Part shown: piece after piece, positions 1 to 8,598 of the stretch | Numbering within the stretch: the first letter of the stretch is position 1 | Layout: every line of letters begins with the position of its first letter | From: Clostridia bacterium | Lineage (GTDB): Bacteria > Bacillota > Clostridia > Peptostreptococcales > Anaerovoracaceae | Direction of reading: 5' to 3' | Assembly: GCA_900754795.1 (NCBI GenBank) | Contig: CAAEEA010000059.1 | Coordinates: 1-44,954 of the forward strand | DNA: 44,954 bases | Notes under the pieces: model-generated | The model's database searches: none | What the model was told of the DNA's origin: nothing | Seen by the model: only the letters and a program-made list of their open reading frames with translations | Translations under genes and position numbers: made by a program

Positions 1-71
1 AGCCATAGACATTTACCGCTTTTTATTTCCAACGAGGTGAAGAAGCTAAAATACAGGGGAAAGGAGTACGA

Positions 72-164
72 TTATTTTCTGTTTAGTGTTATAAAATCAT
101 GCTTCTGCATCTCGATATCTTCGTCGTCAAGCATATCTGAGAACATCCAAAGGTTTCCACTCAT
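72..164 (-). CDS. 30-residue acidic small protein coupled to the excisionase-like gene
   Basis: The ATG overlaps the TGA of the upstream gene (ATGA overlap at 164-161), and GAGGAGG lies about 8 bases upstream, so translational coupling is likely. The product starts MSGNLWMFSDMLDDEDIEMQ and ends in HDFITLNRK. It is acidic in the middle, has no membrane segment, and I recognise no family. Its place between an excisionase-like gene and the presumed integrase suggests a role in element excision or in coupling expression to the integrase. That is inference only. Confidence 0.5.
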   Translation of the reverse strand: MSGNLWMFSDMLDDEDIEMQKHDFITLNRK

Positions 165-433
165 ACTGGTTCCTCCTCGGATTTCAAGGTGCTTGGCTCA
201 TGAAACCTTTCCAAGTATTCCTCGAAGATATCACGATTGATCAAAACAGTACCATCCATACGGTAAATGGCTCCGGCTGCACTGGCAAGTTCTAATATTT
301 TTTTGTGTTGCAAACTATAGATGATTTCGGCATCTTTATATCGCAGGAACTGTCTGCGAATCCTTTTAGCACTCTCCCTTACATCGTTACGTTTTTTCAG
401 GTCATAATATGCTCTTGTCTCTTCACTAATCAT
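161..433 (-). CDS. Excisionase-like small protein (DUF6462-type) of an integrative element
   Basis: The 90-residue product starts MISEETRAYYDLKKRNDVRE. A middle segment (RFLRYKDA-type, then ILELASAAGAIYRMDGTVLI and a terminal RDIFEEYLERF helix) resembles the winged-helix excisionase-like proteins found next to tyrosine integrases in Firmicutes conjugative elements. Such proteins bind the element end and bias recombination towards excision. The open frame extends upstream to 499, but the ATG at 433 is preceded by AAAGGA at good spacing, while the upstream starts have poor sites and lie beside a terminator. The gene ends in an ATGA overlap with the next small ORF. Family assignment is from memory of the pattern, with moderate certainty. 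Confidence 0.65.
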   Translation of the reverse strand: MISEETRAYYDLKKRNDVRESAKRIRRQFLRYKDAEIIYSLQHKKILELASAAGAIYRMDGTVLINRDIFEEYLERFHEPSTLKSEEEPV

Positions 434-483
434 TGTCTTTGTTCCTTTCGGTTTTAATTTTGTCATGACACAAGCAGACCTAA

Positions 484-530
484 CAAAAAAAGAGAACACC
501 TTCTGAAATTACTTTCAAAAAGTGTTCTCT
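484..530 (-). terminator. Intrinsic terminator upstream of the excisionase-like gene
   Basis: On the minus strand a perfect 9-bp stem (AGAGAACAC at 530-522 pairing with GTGTTCTCT at 499-491) is followed by a run of T residues. It would stop transcription leaving lysS before it enters the element, so the element genes are insulated from the host operon. Confidence 0.75.
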
Positions 531-608
531 ATACAGCAAGTACTGTATTGTGTTTTATCCTTACAACAATTCATTCTGCTTCACAATTCTTCAAAATTAT
601 ATGAAAAA

Positions 609-629
609 TTGTTGTCAATTTGTTGTCAA
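609..629. repeat. Two direct repeats TTGTTGTCAA, candidate integrase arm sites
   Basis: TTGTTGTCAA occurs at 609-618 and again at 620-629, with an 11-base period of about one helical turn. An inverted copy of the core (ACAACAATT at 563-571) lies 40 bases away. Tandem short repeats of this kind near the end of an element are typical arm-type binding sites for tyrosine integrases. A further small hairpin (ATACAG/CTGTAT) is at 531-548. Confidence 0.5.
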
Positions 630-672
630 CTCGGATTTGAGATGCCGAAAACCCTTGATTTTACTGGATTTT

Positions 673-2214
673 TTAGTCCAGAGGCTTCATTGTCGGGAAC
701 AGGATTATATCTCTGATGCTCGGCGCGTCTGTCAGCAGCATTATAACACGGTCAACCCCCACGCCGAGTCCGCCGGTAGGAGGCATTCCGACTTCGAGAG
801 CGTTGACAAAGTCCTTGTCCATAGGATGGGCTTCGTCATCTTCTCCCAGGTCAAGCTGTCTCTGCTGCTGGGCAAAACGTTCATACTGATCTATCGGGTC
901 ATTGAGCTCAGAGAAAGCGTTAGCTATCTCCCAGCCGTTTACGTAAGCCTCAAATCTTCTTGTTATACGCGGATCCTCCGGATCTCTCTTGGAAAGCGGA
1001 GACACTTCCACCGGATGACCGATGACAAACACCGGTCCGTCCAGATATCCCGGAACGTCCTCGCAGAATTCTTCAAACATTTCGGCGATGATCTTGCCCC
1101 TTGTCCACTTTGACACTTCTTCTCTGTCCATGCCTTTTTCAATGGCGGCCGCGCGGGCTTCCTCATCGGTATTTATCCTGTCAAAATCAACGCCGGTGAT
1201 TTCTTTTACGGCGTCTTCCATTTTAAGTCTTCTCCACGGCGGAGTCAGATCAAAGGTCTTGCCCTGATAAGTTATCACCGGGCTGCCGTTTGCGGCGATG
1301 GCGGCTTTGGAAACGATCTGTTCGGTTACGTCCATCACGCTTTCCATGTCGCCGTAAGCCATATAGCACTCCATGTTGGTAAATTCAGGGTTGTGGTTTT
1401 TGTCCATTCCTTCGTTTCTGAACATCTTGCCCATCTCATATACTCTGTCAAGACCTCCTACTATGAGTCTTTTAAGATAAAGCTCGTTGGAGATCCTCAG
1501 CTTCATGTCCAGATCAAGGGTGTTGTGATGAGTGTTGAAAGGTCTGGCGTTGGCTCCTCCCGCGATGACGGTGAGGATAGGAGTATCCACTTCGAGGAAA
1601 CCGTAATCCTCTTCGAGAACGTTTCTTATGGCTTTGAGTATCTGCGCTCTCTTTATGAATACATCCTTGACTTCGGGATTTACAATCAGATCAACATATC
1701 TCTGACGGTATCTGAGATCCGTGTCTTTAAGTCCGTGCCATTTGTCCGGCAGTATCTGGAGAGACTTGGTCAGCAGAACGACTTTTGTCGCTTTGATGGA
1801 TACTTCTCCGTGCTGCGTCCTGAATACGGTGCCTTCCACTCCTACGATATCTCCTATATCATAGGTCTTGAACCACTTGTATTCTTCCTCGCCGACGGCG
1901 TCACGCCTTACATAGCACTGGATGCGCCCCTGCTTATCCTGAATGTCTATGAAGGAGGCTTTTCCCATGTTGCGGAAAGCCATGATTCTTCCGGCACAGG
2001 AGACTTCCTGATCTTCCATGGCGTCAAAGTTGTCTCTTATATCCATGCTGTGGGCGGTGACGTCCCATTTTTCAATGAGGAACGGATTTCTCCCGGCTTC
2101 CTGGAGCGCTTTGAGTTTATCTCTCCTGATCTTCCTCAGTTCATTGAGGCTTTCTTCGGTCAGTTCTTCCTGACCCTCCGGGTTTTGTCTGTTCCTTATA
2201 TCTTCAGTACTCAT
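673..2214 (-). CDS. lysS: Lysyl-tRNA synthetase, class II
   Basis: LysS charges tRNA-Lys with lysine using ATP in the cytoplasm. The 513-residue product has the family's usual length: an N-terminal OB-fold anticodon-binding domain (about 70-180) followed by the class II catalytic core. Motif 2 appears as MFRNEGMDKNHNPEFTNMEC, and motif 3 near the C terminus as GVGVDRVIMLL. The start is ATG 2214, preceded by GAGAGGA. It lies 21 bp after greA, and the two share the consensus promoter at 2753-2781. The 3' end borders a mobile element, yet the reading frame is intact to a normal C terminus (PTMKPLD), so the insertion has not broken the enzyme. Confidence 0.97.
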   Translation of the reverse strand: MSTEDIRNRQNPEGQEELTEESLNELRKIRRDKLKALQEAGRNPFLIEKWDVTAHSMDIRDNFDAMEDQEVSCAGRIMAFRNMGKASFIDIQDKQGRIQCYVRRDAVGEEEYKWFKTYDIGDIVGVEGTVFRTQHGEVSIKATKVVLLTKSLQILPDKWHGLKDTDLRYRQRYVDLIVNPEVKDVFIKRAQILKAIRNVLEEDYGFLEVDTPILTVIAGGANARPFNTHHNTLDLDMKLRISNELYLKRLIVGGLDRVYEMGKMFRNEGMDKNHNPEFTNMECYMAYGDMESVMDVTEQIVSKAAIAANGSPVITYQGKTFDLTPPWRRLKMEDAVKEITGVDFDRINTDEEARAAAIEKGMDREEVSKWTRGKIIAEMFEEFCEDVPGYLDGPVFVIGHPVEVSPLSKRDPEDPRITRRFEAYVNGWEIANAFSELNDPIDQYERFAQQQRQLDLGEDDEAHPMDKDFVNALEVGMPPTGGLGVGVDRVIMLLTDAPSIRDIILFPTMKPLD

Positions 2215-2235
2215 CTTGATCTTCCTCTCGTGATT

Positions 2236-2709
2236 CTATCTGGTTATATCTGAGATCTTATAGCGGAGAAGGCCGTCCGGTACGATTATCTCAACGGTCT
2301 CGCCCTTTTTCTTGCCCAGCAGGTTCCTGCCTACTTCGGATTCGTTGGAGATCTTGCCGGCGAAAGGATCCGCCTCGGTCGATCCGACTATGGTAAATTC
2401 CATTTCTTCTTTGGAATCGACGTCCTGCACTTTTACTTTGAGTCCGACGCTCACCACGTCTATACTCATTTCTTCTTCTTTGATGATCTTGGCCTTGCGG
2501 ATCATGTTTTCGAGTTTGAGTATTCTCTCCTCCAGTTCGGCCTGCTCATTTTTAGCTGAGTCGTACTCGGAGTTTTCCGAAAGATCTCCGTAAGAAATGG
2601 CTTCTTTGAGTCTTTCTGAAACTTCCTTTCTTTTTACTGAAACGAGCTCTTCGTGCTCGGCTACGATCTTATCATATCCTTCTTGTGTTAAAAGTATTTC
2701 ATCTGACAT
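2236..2709 (-). CDS. greA: Transcription elongation factor GreA
   Basis: GreA rescues backtracked RNA polymerase by stimulating cleavage of the transcript 3' end. The 157-residue protein has the N-terminal coiled coil (about 1-75, including the segment SYGDLSENSEYDSAKNEQAE that carries the acidic tip residues) and a C-terminal FKBP-like domain with EVGRNLLGKKKGETVEI. The length is standard. The gene is first in a greA-lysS transcript, an arrangement seen in several clostridia, and is preceded by AAAGGAG and a consensus promoter. Confidence 0.97.
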   Translation of the reverse strand: MSDEILLTQEGYDKIVAEHEELVSVKRKEVSERLKEAISYGDLSENSEYDSAKNEQAELEERILKLENMIRKAKIIKEEEMSIDVVSVGLKVKVQDVDSKEEMEFTIVGSTEADPFAGKISNESEVGRNLLGKKKGETVEIIVPDGLLRYKISDITR

Positions 2710-2752
2710 ATTCTATATTCTCCTTTCGACTATGTTTACAGCCGTGCCAAAT

Positions 2753-2781
2753 ATTATACTGCAAGCAGTGTTTATTGTCAA
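2753..2781 (-). promoter_or_regulatory. Consensus sigma-A promoter of greA-lysS
   Basis: TTGACA at 2781-2776 and TATAAT at 2758-2753 are separated by exactly 17 bases. It sits in the short gap between greA and the racemase gene. Confidence 0.88.
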
Positions 2782-2784
2782 CGC

Positions 2785-3873
2785 TCAGACATAGGCGATA
2801 TGTACGTTGCGGCAGTTTGTCAGATAAACCATCGTAGCGTAGCATACATCGAAAGTCATTATATCGCCGACTTTGTATTCTTTTTCAGCGTCTTCAACAT
2901 CGACTATGGTGTGATCGCTGGAAGCTCCGATTATCTCTATGCCTTTTTCCATCGGCAGCAGCTCGTTCTGATCGCCGTAATCTACTCTGCCCATGCCGAG
3001 CAGGACTCTCTTTCTCATGCCCCTGTCCACATAGGCGGGCGTATGGGCAAAAGCGTCTATCGCGATAGTGCCCACCGGATATGTCGGTTTGACTTTAGCC
3101 TCTATCACCTCTGCTTTCAGGCGGAAAACATCTCTGTAAAGCTCGCTCATGTCATATCCGTAAAATTCCTGAAGGTCTCTGGCAAGAAGTATGCCCTCTC
3201 CTATCCTGAGCAGATTTATTCTCTTTGGTATGTTTTTATCCCATACGCGCATGAGGCTGCTGGTGGCTCCCCCTGAAATATATTCAAGCTCACGGCCCAG
3301 TCTTTCCTCTACTTTTTCGGCGACTTCCACCAGCTCGTTGAGTTTTTCCACCGTAGGGGAGATCGAACCGTAGCATCCGACGTTGGTTCCTACCCCTACA
3401 AGCTGGATGTTTATCATCTTGTCTTCAATGTATTCGGCAACGTCTACCAGCTCGTCTTTGTCCCAGAATCCTTCTCTCAGATCCCCAAGATCGGCCATCA
3501 GGATAACCTTGTGGAGCTTGCCCTGGCGGCGGGCTTCTTCGTTGAGAGCTTTGATCACCTCAAACTCGCTGTTAAGGCTGATGTCGGCCAGTCTCACCAC
3601 ATCTTTTACCTCGCTGAGCATAGGTATCCTGATGAGCATCATAGGTTTTTCTATGCCGGCGTAAATGGCGTCCTCGAGCTGTTCGAGCCTTGATGAGGCG
3701 ATAAAAGCGGCGCCGCCTTTGTCAAAGGCTTTTGCCACTTCCGGAAGTCCCGTGGCGCCTTTGATGACTCCGGCTACCTGTATGCCGAAACTTCCGCACC
3801 TTTCCACTACTCTTGATACATTTTGCTGTAAATGGTCGAGGTTGATCTCAACTCTGGGATATCTGTTTTCCAT
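2785..3873 (-). CDS. PLP-dependent amino-acid racemase, ornithine-racemase-like (alanine racemase family)
   Basis: The 362-residue protein has the alanine-racemase N-terminal barrel. Near residue 38 the segment AGVIKGATGLPEVAKAF carries the probable PLP lysine. GVGTNVGCYGSISPT and EYISGGATSSLMRV probably belong to the barrel's active-site and phosphate-contacting loops. The overall pattern matches ornithine racemase and YhfX-type enzymes of amino-acid-fermenting clostridia rather than cell-wall Alr, and the length is close to the family norm. In such organisms ornithine racemase feeds D-ornithine to ornithine aminomutase. The other genes of that pathway are not in the window, so the substrate is inferred. 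The gene lies 21 bp after deoD and is likely co-transcribed with it. The start is ATG 3873, after AAGGAG. Confidence 0.75.
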   Translation of the reverse strand: MENRYPRVEINLDHLQQNVSRVVERCGSFGIQVAGVIKGATGLPEVAKAFDKGGAAFIASSRLEQLEDAIYAGIEKPMMLIRIPMLSEVKDVVRLADISLNSEFEVIKALNEEARRQGKLHKVILMADLGDLREGFWDKDELVDVAEYIEDKMINIQLVGVGTNVGCYGSISPTVEKLNELVEVAEKVEERLGRELEYISGGATSSLMRVWDKNIPKRINLLRIGEGILLARDLQEFYGYDMSELYRDVFRLKAEVIEAKVKPTYPVGTIAIDAFAHTPAYVDRGMRKRVLLGMGRVDYGDQNELLPMEKGIEIIGASSDHTIVDVEDAEKEYKVGDIMTFDVCYATMVYLTNCRNVHIAYV

Positions 3874-3894
3874 TTTATATCTTCTCCTTGCATT

Positions 3895-4602
3895 TTATGC
3901 TATTTCCAGCGCTATCTTCATCATCGCGGTGAAGGTGTTCTGTCTTTCCTCAGCCGTGGTGGCTTCTCCTGTAAAAGGATTATCGGAAATTGTACATATG
4001 GCAAGAGCTTTTTTGCCCGCTCTGGCCGCGTTCATGTAAAGAGCCGCCGCCTCCATTTCGGTCGCGAGCACTCCCATCTTCTGCCATTTGGAAAGACTCG
4101 CCGAATCATCATAGAAAGCGTCGGAAGAATAGAGGTTTCCGACCTTTGTCTCAATACCCATCTTTTCAGCCGTTTCTACCGCGTTCTTCATAAGTTCATA
4201 TGAACATATGGGCGCGTAAGTTCCCGGCAGATCAAACTGGGCGGCGTAATTTGAATTGGTGCAGGCTCCCATACCTATAACTATATCTCTTACTTTGAGA
4301 GACGGGTCTACAACTCCCGCGGTACCCACTCTGATGATGTTTTCAACATCGTAAAAATTGAACAGTTCATATGAGTAGATGGCCATGGACGGTATGCCCA
4401 TGCCGGAGGCCATGACGGAAACTCTCTTTCCCTCATATTCGCCGGTATACCCCTGGATCCCTCTTACGTTGTTGACAAGCACAGGATCTTTGAGGAAATT
4501 TTCAGCTATGAATTTTGCCCGGAGCGGATCTCCCGGCATAAGCACAGTTCTGGCAAAGTCGCCTGCTTTGGCTTCTATATGCGGTGTAGGAATGTTTGAC
4601 AT
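3895..4602 (-). CDS. deoD: Purine-nucleoside phosphorylase, DeoD type
   Basis: DeoD reversibly splits purine (deoxy)nucleosides with phosphate, giving base and pentose-1-phosphate for salvage. The 235-residue length and the motifs are those of the hexameric bacterial enzyme: MPGDPLRAKFIAENFL near the N terminus, SGMGIPSMAIYSYELF, RVGTAGVVDPSLKVRD, and ATEMEAAALYMNAARAGKKA, followed by the catalytic Asp in ISDNPFTGE. The start is ATG 4602 with AAGGGGG about 8 bases upstream. It has its own promoter (4643-4671) and reads on into the racemase gene. Confidence 0.96.
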   Translation of the reverse strand: MSNIPTPHIEAKAGDFARTVLMPGDPLRAKFIAENFLKDPVLVNNVRGIQGYTGEYEGKRVSVMASGMGIPSMAIYSYELFNFYDVENIIRVGTAGVVDPSLKVRDIVIGMGACTNSNYAAQFDLPGTYAPICSYELMKNAVETAEKMGIETKVGNLYSSDAFYDDSASLSKWQKMGVLATEMEAAALYMNAARAGKKALAICTISDNPFTGEATTAEERQNTFTAMMKIALEIA

Positions 4603-4642
4603 TGTTGCTTCCCCCTTATTTTTGATATCTTACATATGTTTT

Positions 4643-4671
4643 ATTTTACCTAATTTTTGGCGGTTTAACAA
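4643..4671 (-). promoter_or_regulatory. Promoter of deoD and the racemase gene
   Basis: TTGTTA at 4671-4666, a 17-base spacer, then TAAAAT at 4648-4643. Both hexamers are close to the sigma-A consensus. Confidence 0.65.
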
Positions 4672-4676
4672 GCCCC

Positions 4677-4706
4677 TAAAAAGCGGATCACGCCGGCAAT
4701 ACCGCT
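4677..4706 (-). terminator. Weak intrinsic terminator after the acetyltransferase gene
   Basis: The stem AGCGG/CCGCT, with a second small GC-rich hairpin in its loop, is followed by TTTTTA on the minus strand. It lies just past the stop of the acetyltransferase gene and before the deoD promoter, so it probably ends the long upstream transcript. The short stem keeps confidence modest. Confidence 0.45.
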
Positions 4707-4707
4707 G

Positions 4708-5253
4708 TCAGTCCTGTTTTCTCATTGCCTCATATTCTTCCCGGAGAATGGACATGAGGTGCACGTCATAGAGAACGCCGTTCTTGCGGCAGTTCTTGCG
4801 GAGAACGCCCTCGTACTTAAATCCCAGTGACAGATAAAGCTCCGACGCCGGGTTTCCCGTATAATGATCGAGATAGAACCGCTCAAGTTCCAGATCATTG
4901 AAAGCATAGTCCATTATTGCCTCCATGGTCTGACGGCCGTACCCTCTGCCCCTCTCGCTGAGTTCTCCTATGTATATGCGCCACAATTCGGCTTTCCAAC
5001 CGGGTTCGATATCCGCCAGCACGACGCGTCCGATCGGCCGGTCGTTTAGCGTTATGGTAAACTGGCGGGCGGCCGGATCTTCTTCATCCGCGAGATATTT
5101 GCGGATAACGTCTTCTCTGGTCTGACCGTCTCTTATGCTGAAAAACCGCGTTACCTCCGGCAGTCTTTCCCAGCGGTAAAAATCCTCCAGATCATCCCAG
5201 CGTGAACCTCTGATGATCAGATCCGGTGTGCGGATGATTTTTTCATCTTTCAT
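4708..5253 (-). CDS. GNAT-family N-acetyltransferase, RimJ/RimL type
   Basis: The 181-residue product carries a single acetyltransferase domain. It has the LIIRGSRWDDLEDFYRWE opening, the acetyl-CoA-binding turn GELSERGRGYGRQTMEAIMD (Q/RxxGxG/A-type loop), and a C-terminal GNPASELYLSLGFKYEGVLR strand-helix typical of enzymes acting on N-terminal or small-molecule amines. The substrate cannot be told from sequence. It lies 15 bp after addB and looks like the last gene of the prfB-tex-HAD-addB array. Confidence 0.85.
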   Translation of the reverse strand: MKDEKIIRTPDLIIRGSRWDDLEDFYRWERLPEVTRFFSIRDGQTREDVIRKYLADEEDPAARQFTITLNDRPIGRVVLADIEPGWKAELWRIYIGELSERGRGYGRQTMEAIMDYAFNDLELERFYLDHYTGNPASELYLSLGFKYEGVLRKNCRKNGVLYDVHLMSILREEYEAMRKQD

Positions 5254-5268
5254 GATGGCACGTCCTTT

Positions 5269-8200
5269 CTAACTTATTATATTATACGAACACCCTTCAA
5301 ATACCGTGTCAAAGCGGCATATGCCCCTGTAGCGGCAGAAAGCGCACGCTGAAGTATCCCTGGTCTTCATCGGATGTATATCTATCCTGCCGGCAAGAAG
5401 ATCCTCGCAGAGTTCTTTTACTTTGTCCTCTACGTCCGCCTGAAGGACGGCGAATTCATCTTCTGCCACAAGCGTCTCTTTCCCGGCGCTTTTTATCCCT
5501 TCTTTGGTATTTCTTATCTGAACCACGTCAGAGCTTCCTGTAAATCTGCCCGCTATCTCCTCTATTACTTCCTCATCGTCTACCATTATACCGTTCATCC
5601 TGAAATTTTTTCTGATCTTGTCTTCTACGGTCTGGCTGTCTATGTCCATTTCCGTCATGTTAACCTGATGATCTTTTATGAGAAAATAAAATACTCCGGC
5701 CGGTCTGGCGCCTTTTTGGCAGGCCGCCTGAAGATATATCATAAGCTGAAGCCTGTATCCCGTCCGGGCCTCGTTTATGTCGAAATTTTCGTTTCCCGTC
5801 TTATAGTCCACGATTTTTACACGGCCGTCTTCAAGATAATCTACCCTGTCGATTATGCCTTCTATATAAACTTTACGTCCGTCCACGTCCGTTTCCACAG
5901 GAGGCAGCACTCCGCGGCGGCCAAAGAAGGCCTCAGGGAGTATGGTTTTTATCCGGCCTTTTCTGACCTGTTCCACCACCGCGTAGCATACCTGGGAACA
6001 GACTTCAATGAGCCTTTCCCGGCGGTAATTTTCTACCGCCCCCGCGTTAAACAGTCCCTCTCTGTATTCGCCGGCTATGGCTTCTATCTCCCGTCTTACA
6101 AGGTCAGCGCACTCTTCTTTCGTGACTGTCATCCACGGCGACGCGGGATCGGTAACGTCTCTTCCTTTTACAGTCAGCTCCTGTGTGAGTTTCATAAGGC
6201 AGCGGTGATACACGTCCCCTATTTCTCTTGAAGAGGCTTCAAAGACGCGGCGTTCTTCGGGCCGCAGACCGTAAGTGACAAAATGAGAAAACGGGCACCG
6301 GGAAAAGGTTTCTATCCTCGACGGGCTCAATCTCAGCGCCGTCCCGGTATCTCCCATGAAAAGAGCTTCCGCGGCCTCTTTTCCCAAGGACTCCTGTTTG
6401 TTTGTAAAAAACAGACTGTCTCTTATCCTTGCCATTTCCTCCGGTCTGTTTTCCAGAATCCAGCTGATCGCCTGCTTCCAGCGGTCGCTGATCCCGCGCC
6501 CGGCTTTGCCCGCCGCGGCTTCCTCCCCGGCTGACTCCCGCAGGATTGTTCCCAGATGCCGCAGCCCGCTGATTCCTCCGCTGATCAGTTCATCTCTGTT
6601 TTCACGGTTCAGCACATCTTTTTGAACTTCCGCATTCGGAAAAAGTTCTTTCATTCTGGTAAATATGTGAGAAGGTCTGAGCTGATTGCCTTCTGTATCA
6701 GAAAGGGAGCAGCTCATCCACAGGATTTCATCCGCGCGGGAAAAAGTCCTGTATATCGCCAGTTTTTCTTCCATAAAGCGTATCTGATCGACTTTGCACA
6801 GTTCCTTTCCGGAATCTCTGAACATCTCCCGTTCTTCGGCGGAAAACAGCCCTTCCGTTGGCTTCTCTCTGGGCAGCAGTCCCTCGTTTGCTCCGAGCAC
6901 GACCAGCGCCCTGACGCGGCCGGTTCTGCTTCTCTGTATATTGCCGAGTATAAGTCCGTCTTCTGTCGGAGGAAGCAGTCCGATCTCTACCTGACCCAGT
7001 CCTGTCATCAGTATGTCATTGAACAGCCCCGCGTCAAACGGCTCTTGCCCCATTATTTCGTATATCTGATCCAGCACGGAAAGAAAGCTGTCCCACACAA
7101 GAGCCATCTCGTCAGCTTCTTCAAAAAGCTCTTTTTCTTCCAGTCCGGCGATAAAGTCTCCGATCTTTTCCCTCATCTTCATATCGCCGCGCAGGTAAGA
7201 ATAGAACTGTTCAATGAACTCTCCCGTGGTCTTTTTTCCCCTGATCTTCTCCAGAGAAAGAATCGAGGCAACCGCTTTTTCCCTCAAATCGTTTATTGTC
7301 TTTAAACCCTCTTCGCCGTATTCTTCAATCCCGCGGCGGAAAAGGTTTTTCCACATGTAACCTTTTATCTTGTATTTGATAGCGTAATTTTCCACGGCGG
7401 CCGTCTCTTCGGCGGTCAGATCGCCAAAACCCGATTTGAGCAGACTGAGCAGTTTTTCGGTCGTCAGACCGGCGGCGCAGATATCTATCAGCGCGCTGAC
7501 GGCTCTTATCGCCGGACTGTCCGTAATATCCCTCTTAATATCCGAAAATACTTCTATACCGTATTCTTCAAACACTTTTTCGATGACGGCTCTGCGTCCG
7601 TCCATATCGTTACAGACGAGCCTTATATCCTTGTACCTGAATCCCCTGTCTCTTACAAGTCCCAGCACGAAAGCCGCGGCGGATTCAGCCTCGTTGTATA
7701 CGTTGGCCGCTTCTACCAGCGTTATTCCATCATGGCGTGAATCAGCCGCCGGCGGGGTCGCGTAGAGTTCTTTTTCAATATGTCTTACGGCATCCTGTAC
7801 ATCCGACAGCCTGTAGCAGCTCCCCACAGGCTGTCTGTTCCACAGCACACCTCTGCTGTCTGCTTCTGAACAGAGATTTGCCGCCACTATGCCTGTAAGT
7901 TCAAAAAGGTCCGCGTCTTTGCCGCTCCCGTCCCATGTCAGCACCACATTAACGTCTTTCGCCGCGCTCATCAGTTCTCCCAGCAGAGCCAGAGTCTTCG
8001 GGGCGAAACTGTCAAAGCCGTACACCCATATGGTGTTTCCGCGGACAAGGGCGGAGTCTTTTATCTTGTGCAGATACAGATCTACACGATCCTCAGAGTC
8101 GGTATATCTGCCTTCGATCTGCTTCTCATAGTCTGAAAACAGATCGTACATGTCCAGCAGCTTCCTGCGGGTATAAGGGTCGCAGTCTTCCCGGGAAGCC

Positions 8201-8598
8201 ATTTGCGTAAGATCCTCCGGACCGCAGCCGTACTGCTTCATCTCAGAAATGAAGTTGTTAACCTCGTCAATGAACGCCGGCTTGTCTTCCATACCTCTGA
8301 ACACTCTCAGTTTTTCGCTGAGGGCGGCGGCGCTTTTATACAGTATCATGTGCCGTCCGTATTTGTTGATAAAGGCCCGGCGGCTTCCCCCAAGCTCGCC
8401 GAGAATGTTTTCTCCCAGGCTCGAAGGCGAGACGACTTCCACGTCCATCAGCGCCGAAATGCCAAGATGGCGGAAAGCCTGTCTTTCCGCCTCTAAAGTA
8501 TACTGGTCGGGCACCATTATGAGAGCCCTTTCCGTCATGTGATCAAATATGAATTTTTCTTTATCCAGGTCTTCCCTGCCATAGAAAATATTGAGCAT
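5269..8598 (-). CDS. addB: AddB-like subunit of the helicase-nuclease AddAB
   Basis: AddB partners AddA in processing double-strand breaks for RecA loading. The true start is the ATG at 8598 (MLNIFYGRED), overlapping the previous stop as TAATG. The open frame upstream of it is not coding. The 1109-residue product has MVPDQYTLEAERQAF near the N terminus, a UvrD-like body (RALVVLGANEGLLPREKP), a RecB-type nuclease domain with KIVDYKTG, and the four iron-sulfur cysteines: one in FSRCPFSHF (about 768) and three in CAFCRYRGIC at the C-terminal end. Two oddities stand out. The N-terminal Walker A is degenerate (GREDLDKE instead of GxxGSGKT), and addA, normally next to addB, is not adjacent or anywhere in the window. 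Confidence 0.88.
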   Translation of the reverse strand: MLNIFYGREDLDKEKFIFDHMTERALIMVPDQYTLEAERQAFRHLGISALMDVEVVSPSSLGENILGELGGSRRAFINKYGRHMILYKSAAALSEKLRVFRGMEDKPAFIDEVNNFISEMKQYGCGPEDLTQMASREDCDPYTRRKLLDMYDLFSDYEKQIEGRYTDSEDRVDLYLHKIKDSALVRGNTIWVYGFDSFAPKTLALLGELMSAAKDVNVVLTWDGSGKDADLFELTGIVAANLCSEADSRGVLWNRQPVGSCYRLSDVQDAVRHIEKELYATPPAADSRHDGITLVEAANVYNEAESAAAFVLGLVRDRGFRYKDIRLVCNDMDGRRAVIEKVFEEYGIEVFSDIKRDITDSPAIRAVSALIDICAAGLTTEKLLSLLKSGFGDLTAEETAAVENYAIKYKIKGYMWKNLFRRGIEEYGEEGLKTINDLREKAVASILSLEKIRGKKTTGEFIEQFYSYLRGDMKMREKIGDFIAGLEEKELFEEADEMALVWDSFLSVLDQIYEIMGQEPFDAGLFNDILMTGLGQVEIGLLPPTEDGLILGNIQRSRTGRVRALVVLGANEGLLPREKPTEGLFSAEEREMFRDSGKELCKVDQIRFMEEKLAIYRTFSRADEILWMSCSLSDTEGNQLRPSHIFTRMKELFPNAEVQKDVLNRENRDELISGGISGLRHLGTILRESAGEEAAAGKAGRGISDRWKQAISWILENRPEEMARIRDSLFFTNKQESLGKEAAEALFMGDTGTALRLSPSRIETFSRCPFSHFVTYGLRPEERRVFEASSREIGDVYHRCLMKLTQELTVKGRDVTDPASPWMTVTKEECADLVRREIEAIAGEYREGLFNAGAVENYRRERLIEVCSQVCYAVVEQVRKGRIKTILPEAFFGRRGVLPPVETDVDGRKVYIEGIIDRVDYLEDGRVKIVDYKTGNENFDINEARTGYRLQLMIYLQAACQKGARPAGVFYFLIKDHQVNMTEMDIDSQTVEDKIRKNFRMNGIMVDDEEVIEEIAGRFTGSSDVVQIRNTKEGIKSAGKETLVAEDEFAVLQADVEDKVKELCEDLLAGRIDIHPMKTRDTSACAFCRYRGICRFDTVFEGCSYNIIS

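Larger units (their letters stand above)
1..672. mobile_element. End of an integrative element inserted at the lysS 3' end
   Basis: This AT-rich stretch lies immediately downstream of lysS. It holds an excisionase-like gene, a coupled small ORF, an intrinsic terminator and paired direct repeats typical of tyrosine-integrase arm sites. An ATG at 12..10 on the minus strand could be the start of the integrase, which would run off the left edge. Integrative elements often use the 3' end of a housekeeping gene as attachment site, so the boundary is probably at or just inside the lysS stop codon (about 650-690). The exact core site cannot be fixed without the other end of the element. The integrase and the boundary are inferred, not seen. 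Confidence 0.6.

Noticed and set aside
550..1113. Plus-strand open frame of 187 codons
   Set aside because: It lies antisense to the end of lysS and the element junction, has no ribosome site, and its protein has no recognisable pattern.
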